64,000 nt of DNA from Chitinophagaceae bacterium (GTDB taxonomy: Bacteria > Bacteroidota > Bacteroidia > Chitinophagales > Chitinophagaceae): contig JAFKGR010000003.1 of assembly GCA_017307735.1 (NCBI GenBank), positions 186,001 to 250,000 of the forward strand, in the 5' to 3' direction. Of this stretch, positions 17,240 through 25,800 are shown one piece after another. The notes under the pieces were generated by a model. That model saw nothing but the letters and a program-made list of their open reading frames with translations, was not told the origin of the DNA and did no database searches. Numbering within the stretch: position 1 is the first letter of the stretch; every line of letters starts with the position of its first letter. A program made the position numbers and the translations under genes.

Positions 17240-18386
17240 TTTTATCAGATTTTAATAATTGAACGATATAAAAAAAGATCAGGACCATACAAATTATTTC
17301 AACGTAGGCCACCGTTGTAAGATGGCGTACCCCGAAATGTTCTGTAATAAATCCCATCAAATAATTGACAAGCATATTTCCAAGAAGTGCCACAGTAAAA
17401 ACAAAACTGAATGCCGTTCCTGAAAGCCTTGCAAAATGTTTACCCGTAATTCCAAGCATCAATGGAAAACCTTCTGCCAGGCCGGCACCGGACAAAACAA
17501 GCCCGGCAGTAATTACAAACGGGGTGGTTCCAACCTGCATTAATACAATCCCCGCAAACAACATCATCAGGCAAATCCATAAAACTTTTATTTCGGAAAC
17601 CTTACGCAAAAAACTTCCTGATACAAAACGCATAGCTACCATTCCGCCAATGTGAAATGACAAAGCATACAATGCACCGCTCTCGGTCATCACCCCTTTG
17701 GTGGTTAGGTAAGTAGTTGTCCAATTGTTGATGATCGCTTCGAAACTACTTTGAAAAAACAGAAAAAATGCAATCAACAACAACAATAATTTGAACAAGC
17801 TTTTATAATTCGCATTGCCTTTATTTTTTAATTGTTTTGCGGCAGGAAAATTCAAAAACAAATAAAAAAAAGCCACAGCAAGGGTTATCCAGCCAACGGC
17901 TGCAACAATCCGGAAAGGTGAAATATGATGAAGCCATCCCAAAACCATCGGCATTCCCAAAGCGCCAAGACCGTAGGCAACTCCCAAAAGACTAAGGTTT
18001 GCCCCTTTGTGTGTTTCGCTGATGTCTGAAACAACTGCATTGGTAGCGCCATTGATTACGCCGCCTCCAACGCCGAAAACAAAAATCGAAATTTCCAGCA
18101 ACAAAAAAGAGTGGCTGTAGGCAATGCCTTCAAATCCGGCAAAAACTCCCACACAGGCCAATATCAAAAGCAATTTGTAACCATATCGATCACACACCGG
18201 TCCGAAGATTAAGGAGCCCGATAAAATTCCCAATGGCAAAATGGAAAACAGGATACCCGATTCAACTGCAGTCAACTGATATTTTTCTTTCAGATCCGTT
18301 GCAACAGAACCGAGAGTGATTAAAGTGATTCCAAATAAAAACATTCCGGCACAGGCGGCAATAAAAATCAATGTGTTTTTGCTCAT
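17211..18386 (-). CDS. Major facilitator superfamily transporter, probable sugar permease
   Basis: About 12 hydrophobic segments over 391 aa. These include F-I-A-A-C-A-G-M-F-L-F-G-I-T near the N-terminus and G-P-V-C-D-R-Y-G-Y-K, the MFS signature loop after helix 2. The overall look is of the FHS/glucose-galactose-type MFS proteins common in Bacteroidota. I chose the ATG at 18386 (M-S-K-N-T-L-I-F), which overlaps the ROK gene's stop as ATGA; the longer frame adds 40 arginine- and cysteine-rich residues that are the ROK gene read in another frame. The 3' end overlaps the SIS gene. The transported sugar cannot be told from sequence; the neighbouring ROK and SIS genes suggest a sugar or amino sugar. 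Confidence 0.82.
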   Translation of the reverse strand: MSKNTLIFIAACAGMFLFGITLITLGSVATDLKEKYQLTAVESGILFSILPLGILSGSLIFGPVCDRYGYKLLLILACVGVFAGFEGIAYSHSFLLLEISIFVFGVGGGVINGATNAVVSDISETHKGANLSLLGVAYGLGALGMPMVLGWLHHISPFRIVAAVGWITLAVAFFYLFLNFPAAKQLKNKGNANYKSLFKLLLLLIAFFLFFQSSFEAIINNWTTTYLTTKGVMTESGALYALSFHIGGMVAMRFVSGSFLRKVSEIKVLWICLMMLFAGIVLMQVGTTPFVITAGLVLSGAGLAEGFPLMLGITGKHFARLSGTAFSFVFTVALLGNMLVNYLMGFITEHFGVRHLTTVAYVEIICMVLIFFYIVQLLKSDKNDVSETMAQ

Positions 18387-19339
18387 AGGTCGTTCCCATT
18401 TTTCAGATTTTTCATTGCCATACAAGCAGCGCCATGCAAACCGGCATCCTGCCCCAATGCAGATGCAACAACTTCTACCTGATTTATGCTGACGGGCTGG
18501 GCCCATTTTTTTGCTTCAGATACAATTTGCGGAATGAACTTAGCGGCCGGACCGAAAACACCACCGCCAAAAATCACCATTTGAGGATTGAAAATGCTGA
18601 TCATGTTCGCAAGCGCCATTCCCCATAACTCTATGCACTGGTTGATTATAAAACCGGCGACGGGATCGTTTTCTTCAAAGGCTGCAAATACATCATGTGT
18701 TGTTATCCCTTCTTTATTTAACTGCCCGCTATAAAGTTCGTCAGCATTGATTTTTTCTTCTGCTACCTTCACAATGCCCTCACCTGAACACATGCTCTCA
18801 AAACATCCGGAAGAAATATATTTTTCTGAAAAGGGACGATCAAGCGCCATCCATCCGATTGCACCTGCAATATCATGTGCACCTCTCAGTACATTTCCAT
18901 TTGCCAAAATCCCGGCGCCAATGCCCGTGCCCACTGCAATAAATATTGCATCATTGCAATCTCTGGCTTTTCCAATTGTACTTTCCCCCCTGATGTAACA
19001 TGCGCGATCATTATCAATGAAAACCGGAATGCCACGTGTTATTTTGGAAAGAAAATCAATCAATGGAAAGTCTTCCCATCCCGGAATATTCGGAGCCCAC
19101 ACCGTGCCCTTTTCTTTTGAATAAATTCCCGGAATTGAAATACCAATGGCATTTACAGAAAACCCGGCATGGGTTTGACTTAAAATCATTCCATCAATCT
19201 GTTCTGCAATCAGATCTCCTACTCCTTTCCCTACCAGGCCTTCCAAAGGAATCGTTTTCTTTTCAATCAGATCGAGCTGATCAGAAAAAATTCCCGAAGC
19301 CAGTTTTGTACCACCAAGGTCGAAAGCTAAAAAGGACAT
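18383..19339 (-). CDS. ROK-family sugar kinase-like protein with altered sugar and zinc sites
   Basis: A 318-aa ASKHA-fold protein. Phosphate loop D-L-G-G-T-K (7-12), the N-D pair with the likely catalytic base Asp111 (in I-D-N-D), and the second glycine loop V-G-T-G-I-G-A-G (136-143) are all kept. The ROK signature is not: the usual G-E-x-G-H that binds sugar reads G-A-I-G-W (159-163), and the zinc motif C-x-C-G-x-x-G-C-x-E survives only as G-C-F-E (178-181), with E172 and Y174 at the first two cysteine positions. It has no N-terminal DNA-binding domain, so it is not a ROK repressor. It is first in a three-gene operon with an MFS permease and a SIS protein. It may phosphorylate an unusual sugar, or bind without phosphorylating. 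Confidence 0.8.
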   Translation of the reverse strand: MSFLAFDLGGTKLASGIFSDQLDLIEKKTIPLEGLVGKGVGDLIAEQIDGMILSQTHAGFSVNAIGISIPGIYSKEKGTVWAPNIPGWEDFPLIDFLSKITRGIPVFIDNDRACYIRGESTIGKARDCNDAIFIAVGTGIGAGILANGNVLRGAHDIAGAIGWMALDRPFSEKYISSGCFESMCSGEGIVKVAEEKINADELYSGQLNKEGITTHDVFAAFEENDPVAGFIINQCIELWGMALANMISIFNPQMVIFGGGVFGPAAKFIPQIVSEAKKWAQPVSINQVEVVASALGQDAGLHGAACMAMKNLKNGNDL

Positions 19340-19506
19340 TGTGAAGTCTGTATTTAATAAAATCCGTTGAAGTACTACTTAAAAATTAGTCGTGCTAAAA
19401 TTAAATCTCTTTTTGAAATGATGTTCATTCTTTTCAAAAACTCCCTCCCACTTTTTGTGTTTTTAAATTCAAATAAAAATTACATCCAGGACTTATCGGA
19501 ATAAAA

Positions 19507-19514
19507 TATTTTTG
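19507..19514 (+). promoter_or_regulatory. TAnnTTTG box immediately before pcm
   Basis: TATTTTTG followed by C-C ends 4 nt before the pcm ATG. If it is the -7 element, the transcript would be nearly leaderless. No -33 TTG is visible, and such AT-rich octamers also occur by chance. Confidence 0.3.
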
Positions 19515-19518
19515 CCAA

Positions 19519-20175
19519 ATGAGAAAATTTGAAGATACCTACAAACACAAGGGATTGAGAAAAAAACTAATTGATGATATCCGCGAAAAGGGAATTATCG
19601 ATGAAAATGTATTGGAGGCCATGATGAAAATTCCACGGCATTATTTTCTTGATCAGGCGCTGGGTGACATTGCATATGAAGACCGCGCATTTCCAATCAG
19701 TGAAGGACAAACGATTTCACAACCCTACACTGTTGCCTACCAGACACAATTGTTGCAAATAAAACCTTTTGAAAAAGTTTTGGAAATTGGTACAGGCAGC
19801 GGTTATCAGGCGATGGTGCTCGCCGAAATGGGCGCACAGGTCTTTACCATTGAAAGGCAAAAAAAACTTTTTGAATTGAATAAAAATTTCACCCTTAGAA
19901 ATCGATATCCTTCTATTAAATATTTTTACGGTGATGGATTCGAAGGGCTCCCCACCTTTGCACCCTTTGACAAAATCCTGATTACGGCTGCTGCACCAAT
20001 GATTCCACCTAAACTTCAGGAACAATTAAAGGAGGGAGGAATGATGGTTTTACCACTTGATGAAAATGACGGACAACGAATGATGCGCCTTACAAAACTT
20101 TCCGGTGGGGAATTCAAAGAAGAAAGATTTGGAAGTTTTTCCTTTGTCCCCATGCTCAAAGGCAAGAAACATTAA
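19519..20175 (+). CDS. pcm: Protein-L-isoaspartate O-methyltransferase
   Basis: Repairs proteins by methylating isoaspartyl residues that arise on ageing, using SAM, in the cytoplasm. The 218-aa length is typical. Visible are the family segment R-A-F-P-I-S-E-G-Q-T-I-S-Q-P (56-69) and the SAM motif L-E-I-G-T-G-S-G-Y-Q (88-97). The motif-II acidic residue is in F-T-I-E-R, and D-K-I-L-I-T-A-A-A and M-V-L-P-L follow. It is divergent from the ROK operon, with a 180-bp AT-rich intergenic region, and 46 bp upstream of ggt. Confidence 0.95.
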   Translation: MRKFEDTYKHKGLRKKLIDDIREKGIIDENVLEAMMKIPRHYFLDQALGDIAYEDRAFPISEGQTISQPYTVAYQTQLLQIKPFEKVLEIGTGSGYQAMVLAEMGAQVFTIERQKKLFELNKNFTLRNRYPSIKYFYGDGFEGLPTFAPFDKILITAAAPMIPPKLQEQLKEGGMMVLPLDENDGQRMMRLTKLSGGEFKEERFGSFSFVPMLKGKKH

Positions 20176-20221
20176 ACCCTCATTTTTATTTTTACGGTAA
20201 ATTGTGATTAAATTCATGTGA

Positions 20222-21919
20222 ATGAAAAAAAATTACATCTTCATCTTTTTATTGATGGTCGGAACTACAAGTGCATACAGCCAATCGGAAATCAATCCTT
20301 TCAATTACCATTCAAAAAAGGATATTAACGTAAAAAACGGAGCTGTTGTGAGCGCTCATCCGCTCGCCAGTGAAGCCGGTCTCCGGATGCTGCGCGAAGG
20401 AGGCAATGCGATCGATGCGGCCATCGCAACCCAACTCGCGCTGGCAGTTGTTTTTCCCGAAGCCGGAAATATTGGGGGCGGCGGATTCACTGTTATCCAT
20501 CTATCCAACGGAAAAAATATTACCATAGATTACCGTGAAACCGCACCAGGAAAATCTTTCAGAGATATGTACCTGGATAGCGCAGGAAACCCATTGCTGA
20601 ATCTTTCGCAAAACGGGCACCTGGCCAGTGGGGTCCCGGGTGTAATTGCAGGATTATTCAAATGCATGAAATATGCGAAACTCCCTTTTAAAAAACTCAT
20701 AGCGCCGGCTATTGAACTTGCAGAAAAAGGATTTGCCATCACCGAAAATGAAGCTTATGAGCTGAATCATTATCAGGGTGATTTTAAAAAATATAGCTCA
20801 GTTACTCCTGTATTTGTAAGGGATACCAAATGGAAAGCAGGCGACATTTTAGTCCAGAAAGATCTGGCAAATACGTTAAAGAGAATCCGCGACAATGGCA
20901 GGAAAGGTTTCTATGAAGGAGAAACAGCCAGGCTGATTGTTGAAGAAATGCAGCGGGGTCATGGAATCATCTCTTACAGCGACCTCAAAAATTATCAGGC
21001 GAAAGAACGCGCCCCGATTGAATTTAACTACAAAGGAGCTAAGGTGATTACCATGCCATTGCCAAGCAGCGGCGGAATTATCCTGGAGCAAATGTTGAAG
21101 ATGAGTGAAATGAATCATCTTTCAAAAATGAAATTTGAAACACCTCAGTCCATTAACCTGATGGTTGAAATTGAGAGAAGATGTTATGCAGACCGTGGCA
21201 AATATCTCGGTGATCCGGATTTCTATAAAGTACCCGTAAAAACTTTGGTGAGTGATGCTTACCTGAAAGAAAGAATGTCCACTTTCATTCCCGGCAAAGC
21301 CGGTAGCAGCAAGGATATCAAAGAAGGCATTATTCCGGAAAGTGAACAAACTACTCACTTCAATGTGCTGGATAAAGATGGAAATGCTGTGTCTGTCACA
21401 ACTACGATCAACGGAGGATATGGAAGTCGTGTGGTAGTTGGTCATGCAGGATTTTTATTGAATAATGAAATGGATGACTTCAGTGTAAAGCCCGGTGTGC
21501 CCAATATGTTTGGCGCTGTCGGTCAGGAAGCCAATGCCATTGCACCTCACAAAAGAATGCTGAGCAGCATGACACCTACTATTGTTTTAAGAAATAACAA
21601 GCCCTGGATACTCGTAGGCACACCCGGAGGCACCACCATTATTACAAGCGTTTATCAAACCATTGTTGACATAATGGATTTTGGCATGGATCCGCACGAT
21701 GCAGTCAACAAACCCAAATTTCATCATCAATGGCTCCCTGATGTAGTTTATCTCGAGAAGGGATTTGATGAAAATGTAAAAAATCAACTTGAAGAAATGG
21801 GTTACAAAATTCAAATGCGCGGAGCTATCGGAAGAACAGAAGTCATCATGGTAAATAAAGATGGAAGTATGACTGCTGTAGCTGATCACAGAGGTGATGA
21901 CGGAGCGGTGGGTTATTAG
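20222..21919 (+). CDS. ggt: Gamma-glutamyltransferase (periplasmic, self-processing)
   Basis: Hydrolyses or transfers the gamma-glutamyl group of glutathione-like peptides, acting outside the cytoplasm. The signal peptide is M-K-K-N-Y-I to Y-S-Q. The large-subunit region shows R-E-T-A-P and G-V-P-G. Autoprocessing and catalysis use Thr377 in E-Q-T-T-H-F-N-V, with D-x-D-G-N-A-V-S-V-T-T-T next, N-E-M-D-D-F (415-420), and the oxyanion segment M-L-S-S-M-T-P. The 565-aa length is normal for the precursor. It follows pcm by 46 bp on the same strand and could share its transcript. Confidence 0.94.
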   Translation: MKKNYIFIFLLMVGTTSAYSQSEINPFNYHSKKDINVKNGAVVSAHPLASEAGLRMLREGGNAIDAAIATQLALAVVFPEAGNIGGGGFTVIHLSNGKNITIDYRETAPGKSFRDMYLDSAGNPLLNLSQNGHLASGVPGVIAGLFKCMKYAKLPFKKLIAPAIELAEKGFAITENEAYELNHYQGDFKKYSSVTPVFVRDTKWKAGDILVQKDLANTLKRIRDNGRKGFYEGETARLIVEEMQRGHGIISYSDLKNYQAKERAPIEFNYKGAKVITMPLPSSGGIILEQMLKMSEMNHLSKMKFETPQSINLMVEIERRCYADRGKYLGDPDFYKVPVKTLVSDAYLKERMSTFIPGKAGSSKDIKEGIIPESEQTTHFNVLDKDGNAVSVTTTINGGYGSRVVVGHAGFLLNNEMDDFSVKPGVPNMFGAVGQEANAIAPHKRMLSSMTPTIVLRNNKPWILVGTPGGTTIITSVYQTIVDIMDFGMDPHDAVNKPKFHHQWLPDVVYLEKGFDENVKNQLEEMGYKIQMRGAIGRTEVIMVNKDGSMTAVADHRGDDGAVGY

Positions 21920-21931
21920 TTTGAGGGATGA

Positions 21932-22067
21932 GGAATTAAGAATTAAGAATTTAAAATTAATCAGGATGTATTATTAACTCTTCACGCTTAAAGAATCAGT
22001 CACTCTGGAGTCAGAATTCAAGGGCACGGAACTCAAAACCCGGAACCTGGAACCCGAAACTCAAAAC
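21932..22067. repeat. Short imperfect repeats between convergent genes
   Basis: The left part holds two tandem copies of an A-A-T-T-A-A-G unit (from 21934). The right part (22027-22067) is built of G-G-A-A-C units: two copies of a C-G-G/A-A-A-C-T-C-A-A-A-A-C segment flank two shorter C-G/T-G-G-A-A-C units. It lies downstream of both ggt and the convergent secreted-protein gene. No protein or terminator stem is evident. Confidence 0.45.
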
Positions 22068-22077
22068 TTTCATCAAA

Positions 22078-22668
22078 TCACTGAATGGTTTTCATTCCAG
22101 GCCTCATTTCATCATCCGGCATCTTTTCATAAACTGAAATTTTAACTACCCATTTCGGAAATTCATATTGCATACCGAGGTCGACAAAAAAATGTTCCAT
22201 CTCTTTTTGCGTCCCGTTCAGTCGCAACAATGTGGAAGCAAAACTTCGGCTCTCTTCGGCATTGTCGAGCTTCCCTGCCAGCAGATATTTTTCAAAACCA
22301 AAAGGTTGAAAATTGTGGTTATTGATTTCTCTGTAGTATTCATTATATTTTTTAACAGCAGTTTGAAAATCCTCATCTTCAAACATTACCGCTGTCCAGC
22401 TATAAGCATCAGGTGAATCATATTTTACAATGGTACAACTCAATGCGCCCGGCAATTTGATTTTGCTTTCATAAGAAACTATCCCGCTTATATCGGATTC
22501 GACAACTCCCTTCGAGTTTTGAAAATGATTAAAATAATCCTGAATCACCTCGTTGAGGGCAGGCTGAATAGAGTTTGCTGTTCTGTTGGCCGCTCTGTCA
22601 TTGGCTTTCGGCTGTGCAAACAATAAAGAATTGAGAAAAAGACTCATAAACAGAAAAGCAGTTTTCAT
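22078..22668 (-). CDS. Secreted protein of unknown function
   Basis: I do not recognise the family. Starting at the ATG at 22668 gives 196 aa with a clear signal peptide (M-K-T-A-F-L-F-M-S to L-F-A-Q). A soluble alpha/beta region follows, with Y-F-N-H-F-Q-N-S-K-G, a G-A-L-S-C-T-I-V segment and a C-terminal K-W-V-V-K-I-S-V-Y-E. It is rich in Asn and aromatic residues and lacks membrane helices, so it is probably periplasmic. The longer frame upstream encodes Cys- and Lys-rich sequence unlikely to be translated. It is divergent from the TamB-like gene and convergent with ggt. Confidence 0.65.
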   Translation of the reverse strand: MKTAFLFMSLFLNSLLFAQPKANDRAANRTANSIQPALNEVIQDYFNHFQNSKGVVESDISGIVSYESKIKLPGALSCTIVKYDSPDAYSWTAVMFEDEDFQTAVKKYNEYYREINNHNFQPFGFEKYLLAGKLDNAEESRSFASTLLRLNGTQKEMEHFFVDLGMQYEFPKWVVKISVYEKMPDDEMRPGMKTIQ

Positions 22669-22795
22669 AAGAAATAGTTTTAATTTTCGGATTAATGATG
22701 CGATATTAATACAAATTTTCTTTTTGAACGCAAATAAAACCAGGAAACAACAAGTCATTTAACGAATCGTAAATTTCTGAATATCAACCTTTAAT

Positions 22796-22803
22796 TATTT
22801 TTG
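22796..22803 (+). promoter_or_regulatory. TAnnTTTG box before the TamB-like gene
   Basis: TATTTTTG followed by C ends 16 nt before the TTG start of the TamB-like gene. There is no clear -33 partner, so the call rests on the -7 match and its position. Confidence 0.35.
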
Positions 22804-22819
22804 CTTTAATGACATCATC

Positions 22820-25800
22820 TTGCTGAAAAAAGTTTTCAAAATATTTTTAAAGACGCTCCTCGGCGTACTGGTTTTATTGCTGGTGCTGTGGATCTTTTTA
22901 CAAACCAGTTTTTTTCAAAACTTTTTAGTTCAGCGTATCACCAAAAAACTAAGCAAAGATCTTCATACAACAGTTTCCATTCAACACGTGAATTTTTCTT
23001 TGTTCAACCGCATGGCGCTTGAGAAAACATTGATACTCGATCAGAAAAAAGATACTTTACTTTATGCAGGTTCATTGAGAGTAAATATTACAGACTGGTT
23101 TTTCTTTAAAGACCAGGTAGTACTTCATTACATCGGGCTGGATGATGCAGTGATTCATCTCAACCGAAAAACCCCGGAATGGAATTACCAGTTTTTGATG
23201 GATTACTTCAGGGGTGGTACTAAATCATCCGGAAAGAGCAATCCCATGAAGCTCGACCTAAAAATCATTGCTCTTAAAAACATCAATATTTTCCAGCAAG
23301 ATCAATGGATAGGAACAGACCTTTATGCAGGTGTAAAAAATCTCAGAATTGAAGCAGATAAACTGGATCTGGCAAATCAATTCCTGAGGATTAATCAGAT
23401 TACCCTGAACCACCCTGTATTTGCGCAATATGATTATGACGGACTCAGGCCAACAGGATATAAATCGCCGGTCAATTCAAAAAACACAGACACAACCGGC
23501 GCTCTCGCTGGATGGAATATCACAGCAAAAACAATATCCATAACCAACGGGCAGGTAGCCATCGTAAAAGAAACCAGGAGGCAACCAACACCCGGATTAT
23601 TTGATGATCAGAGAGTCATTCTTTCGGAATTAAACGGGGTAATTCATAATACTGCTTTCAAAAGTGATACCCTCAAATCGAAGGTCGATTTTTCCCTGAT
23701 TGACAGAGGTGGATTCAGGATTAAAAAGTTTACCGCCAATTTTAAACTGGCGCCCGGCATGATGGAATTTGAGGATGCTGACATTCAGACCGCCAACAGC
23801 AGGCTCCGCGATTATTTTGTGATGCACTACAAATCATTTAATAAAGACATGAATGATTTTGTGCATGCAGTAAAAATTGAAGGGAATTTTAAAGATGCAT
23901 TGGTAAGCAGCGATGACATTTCCTATTTCGCTCCCGAACTTAAAAGCTGGAAAAGAAATTTTATCCTCAATGGAAGGATTACAGGAAAAGTTGAAAATCT
24001 GACTGCCAATAATTTCTCTATTTCATCCGGAAAAGAAAATTTTTTATCAGGTGATTTAAGCATGAGGGGATTACCTGATATCGATGAAACATTCATCGAT
24101 TTAAGGATAAAGGAAATGAGAACTTCCTATCCACAACTTGCAGAATTTATTCCGGAGTTGAGATCCATCACTCAACCCAATATCAGATCGCTCGGCCAGA
24201 TAAAATATACAGGCAGTTTTACAGGTTATTACAACGACTTTGTAACATTTGGAAATCTGGCTACCAGTATCGGAAGCCTGAAAACAGATCTTCATTTGAA
24301 ATTTAAACCAAATCAAATTCCTGTTTACAGCGGCACTCTTTCTACGGGTAATTTCAATCTCGGCAAATTCCTTGAAGAAAGTCAAATCGGCAATGTGGCA
24401 TTTGATGGAAAACTCAACGGGTCGGGCTTTACAGAAAACGATATAAAAATTGCTTTGGATGGAATAATTCAAAATATTCAATTTAACAACTACACATACA
24501 CGAATATTTTTGCACACGGAAATGTGAGTAAAAATCTTTTTTCAGGTTCTGCGAGTATCCGGGATCCGAATATTATGGTTGACACACTCGTCGGCACTAT
24601 TAATTTCAGCAATAAAAATCCCTTTTTCAATTTCTATGCAGATGTACTCAGGCTCAACCTGAAGCCTCTTGGATTTTCAAACGGAGATGTGTCTATGATT
24701 GGCCGTTTCAATTTCGATTTCACCGGAAAAACCATTGATGATTTTGTTGGAAATGCCCGTGTGACCGATGCAAGGCTCTGGGCAAACGGGAAACAACTTT
24801 CTTTTGATTCACTGAATATCTCGTCATCGGTATTTGAAAACAGCAAACTGCTCACGTTAAGAACAAATGAACTGGAAGCCACCATTAACGGCAATTTTAA
24901 AATTGTGGATTTGAAAGAAGCATTTCTTCTATTCCTCAACAAATACTATCCAGCCTATGTACACAAGCCCTCGCGTAAAATAGACAACCAGGATTTTACT
25001 TTCATGATCCATACAAGAAACATCAGCGATTTCATCAACCTATTTGACAAGAGGTTGAGTGGACTCGACGAATCTGTATTCCAGGGAAATGTCAATATTC
25101 AAAAAAATATTTTTGATTTACAGAGCACAATTCCTCAATTTAAATTTTCCAATATAGCCCTGAACGGGATCAATATTCAAAGCAAGGGAGGAAGAGATTC
25201 ATTGCAACTCGAAATGGACATTGAAGATGTGGTCTTCAACGACAGCCTCCATTCACCTGATACAAAACTCAACCTTGTAGCGTCCAATGATATTTCTGAA
25301 ATACATATTACCACCTCTTCAAATAAAACTTTAAATTCTGCTGATTTAAGCGCGAATATCCAAACGATGGAAAACGGATTTGATCTCAAATTCCATCCTT
25401 CCACTTTTATCATCAATCAAAAAAGATGGACCATTCAGGGAAATAGCGAATTCAAACTAATTAACGATCTGATCACCGTCAATCAGTTGAAATTATCGCA
25501 GAACGGGCAGGAAATTACCGTTGAATCGCACCCTTCTGAATTTACGAATGGCAATGATATTTCCATCGGGATCAAAAACCTGATCATGGAAGATTTCACA
25601 CCCCTGTTTTTTAAATACCCAAAAATGCAAGGGTTATTATCCGGTAATGTGCTCATCACAGATCCGTTCAAAAAACCAACAGTGGCTTTCAATACATCTT
25701 TTGACCAATTCATTTTTGAAAACGATACAGTGGGTACGGTAAAGGTGTCAGGAAATTATTTGAAGAATACCGGATCATTGACAGCTTCATTGGTTTCAGA

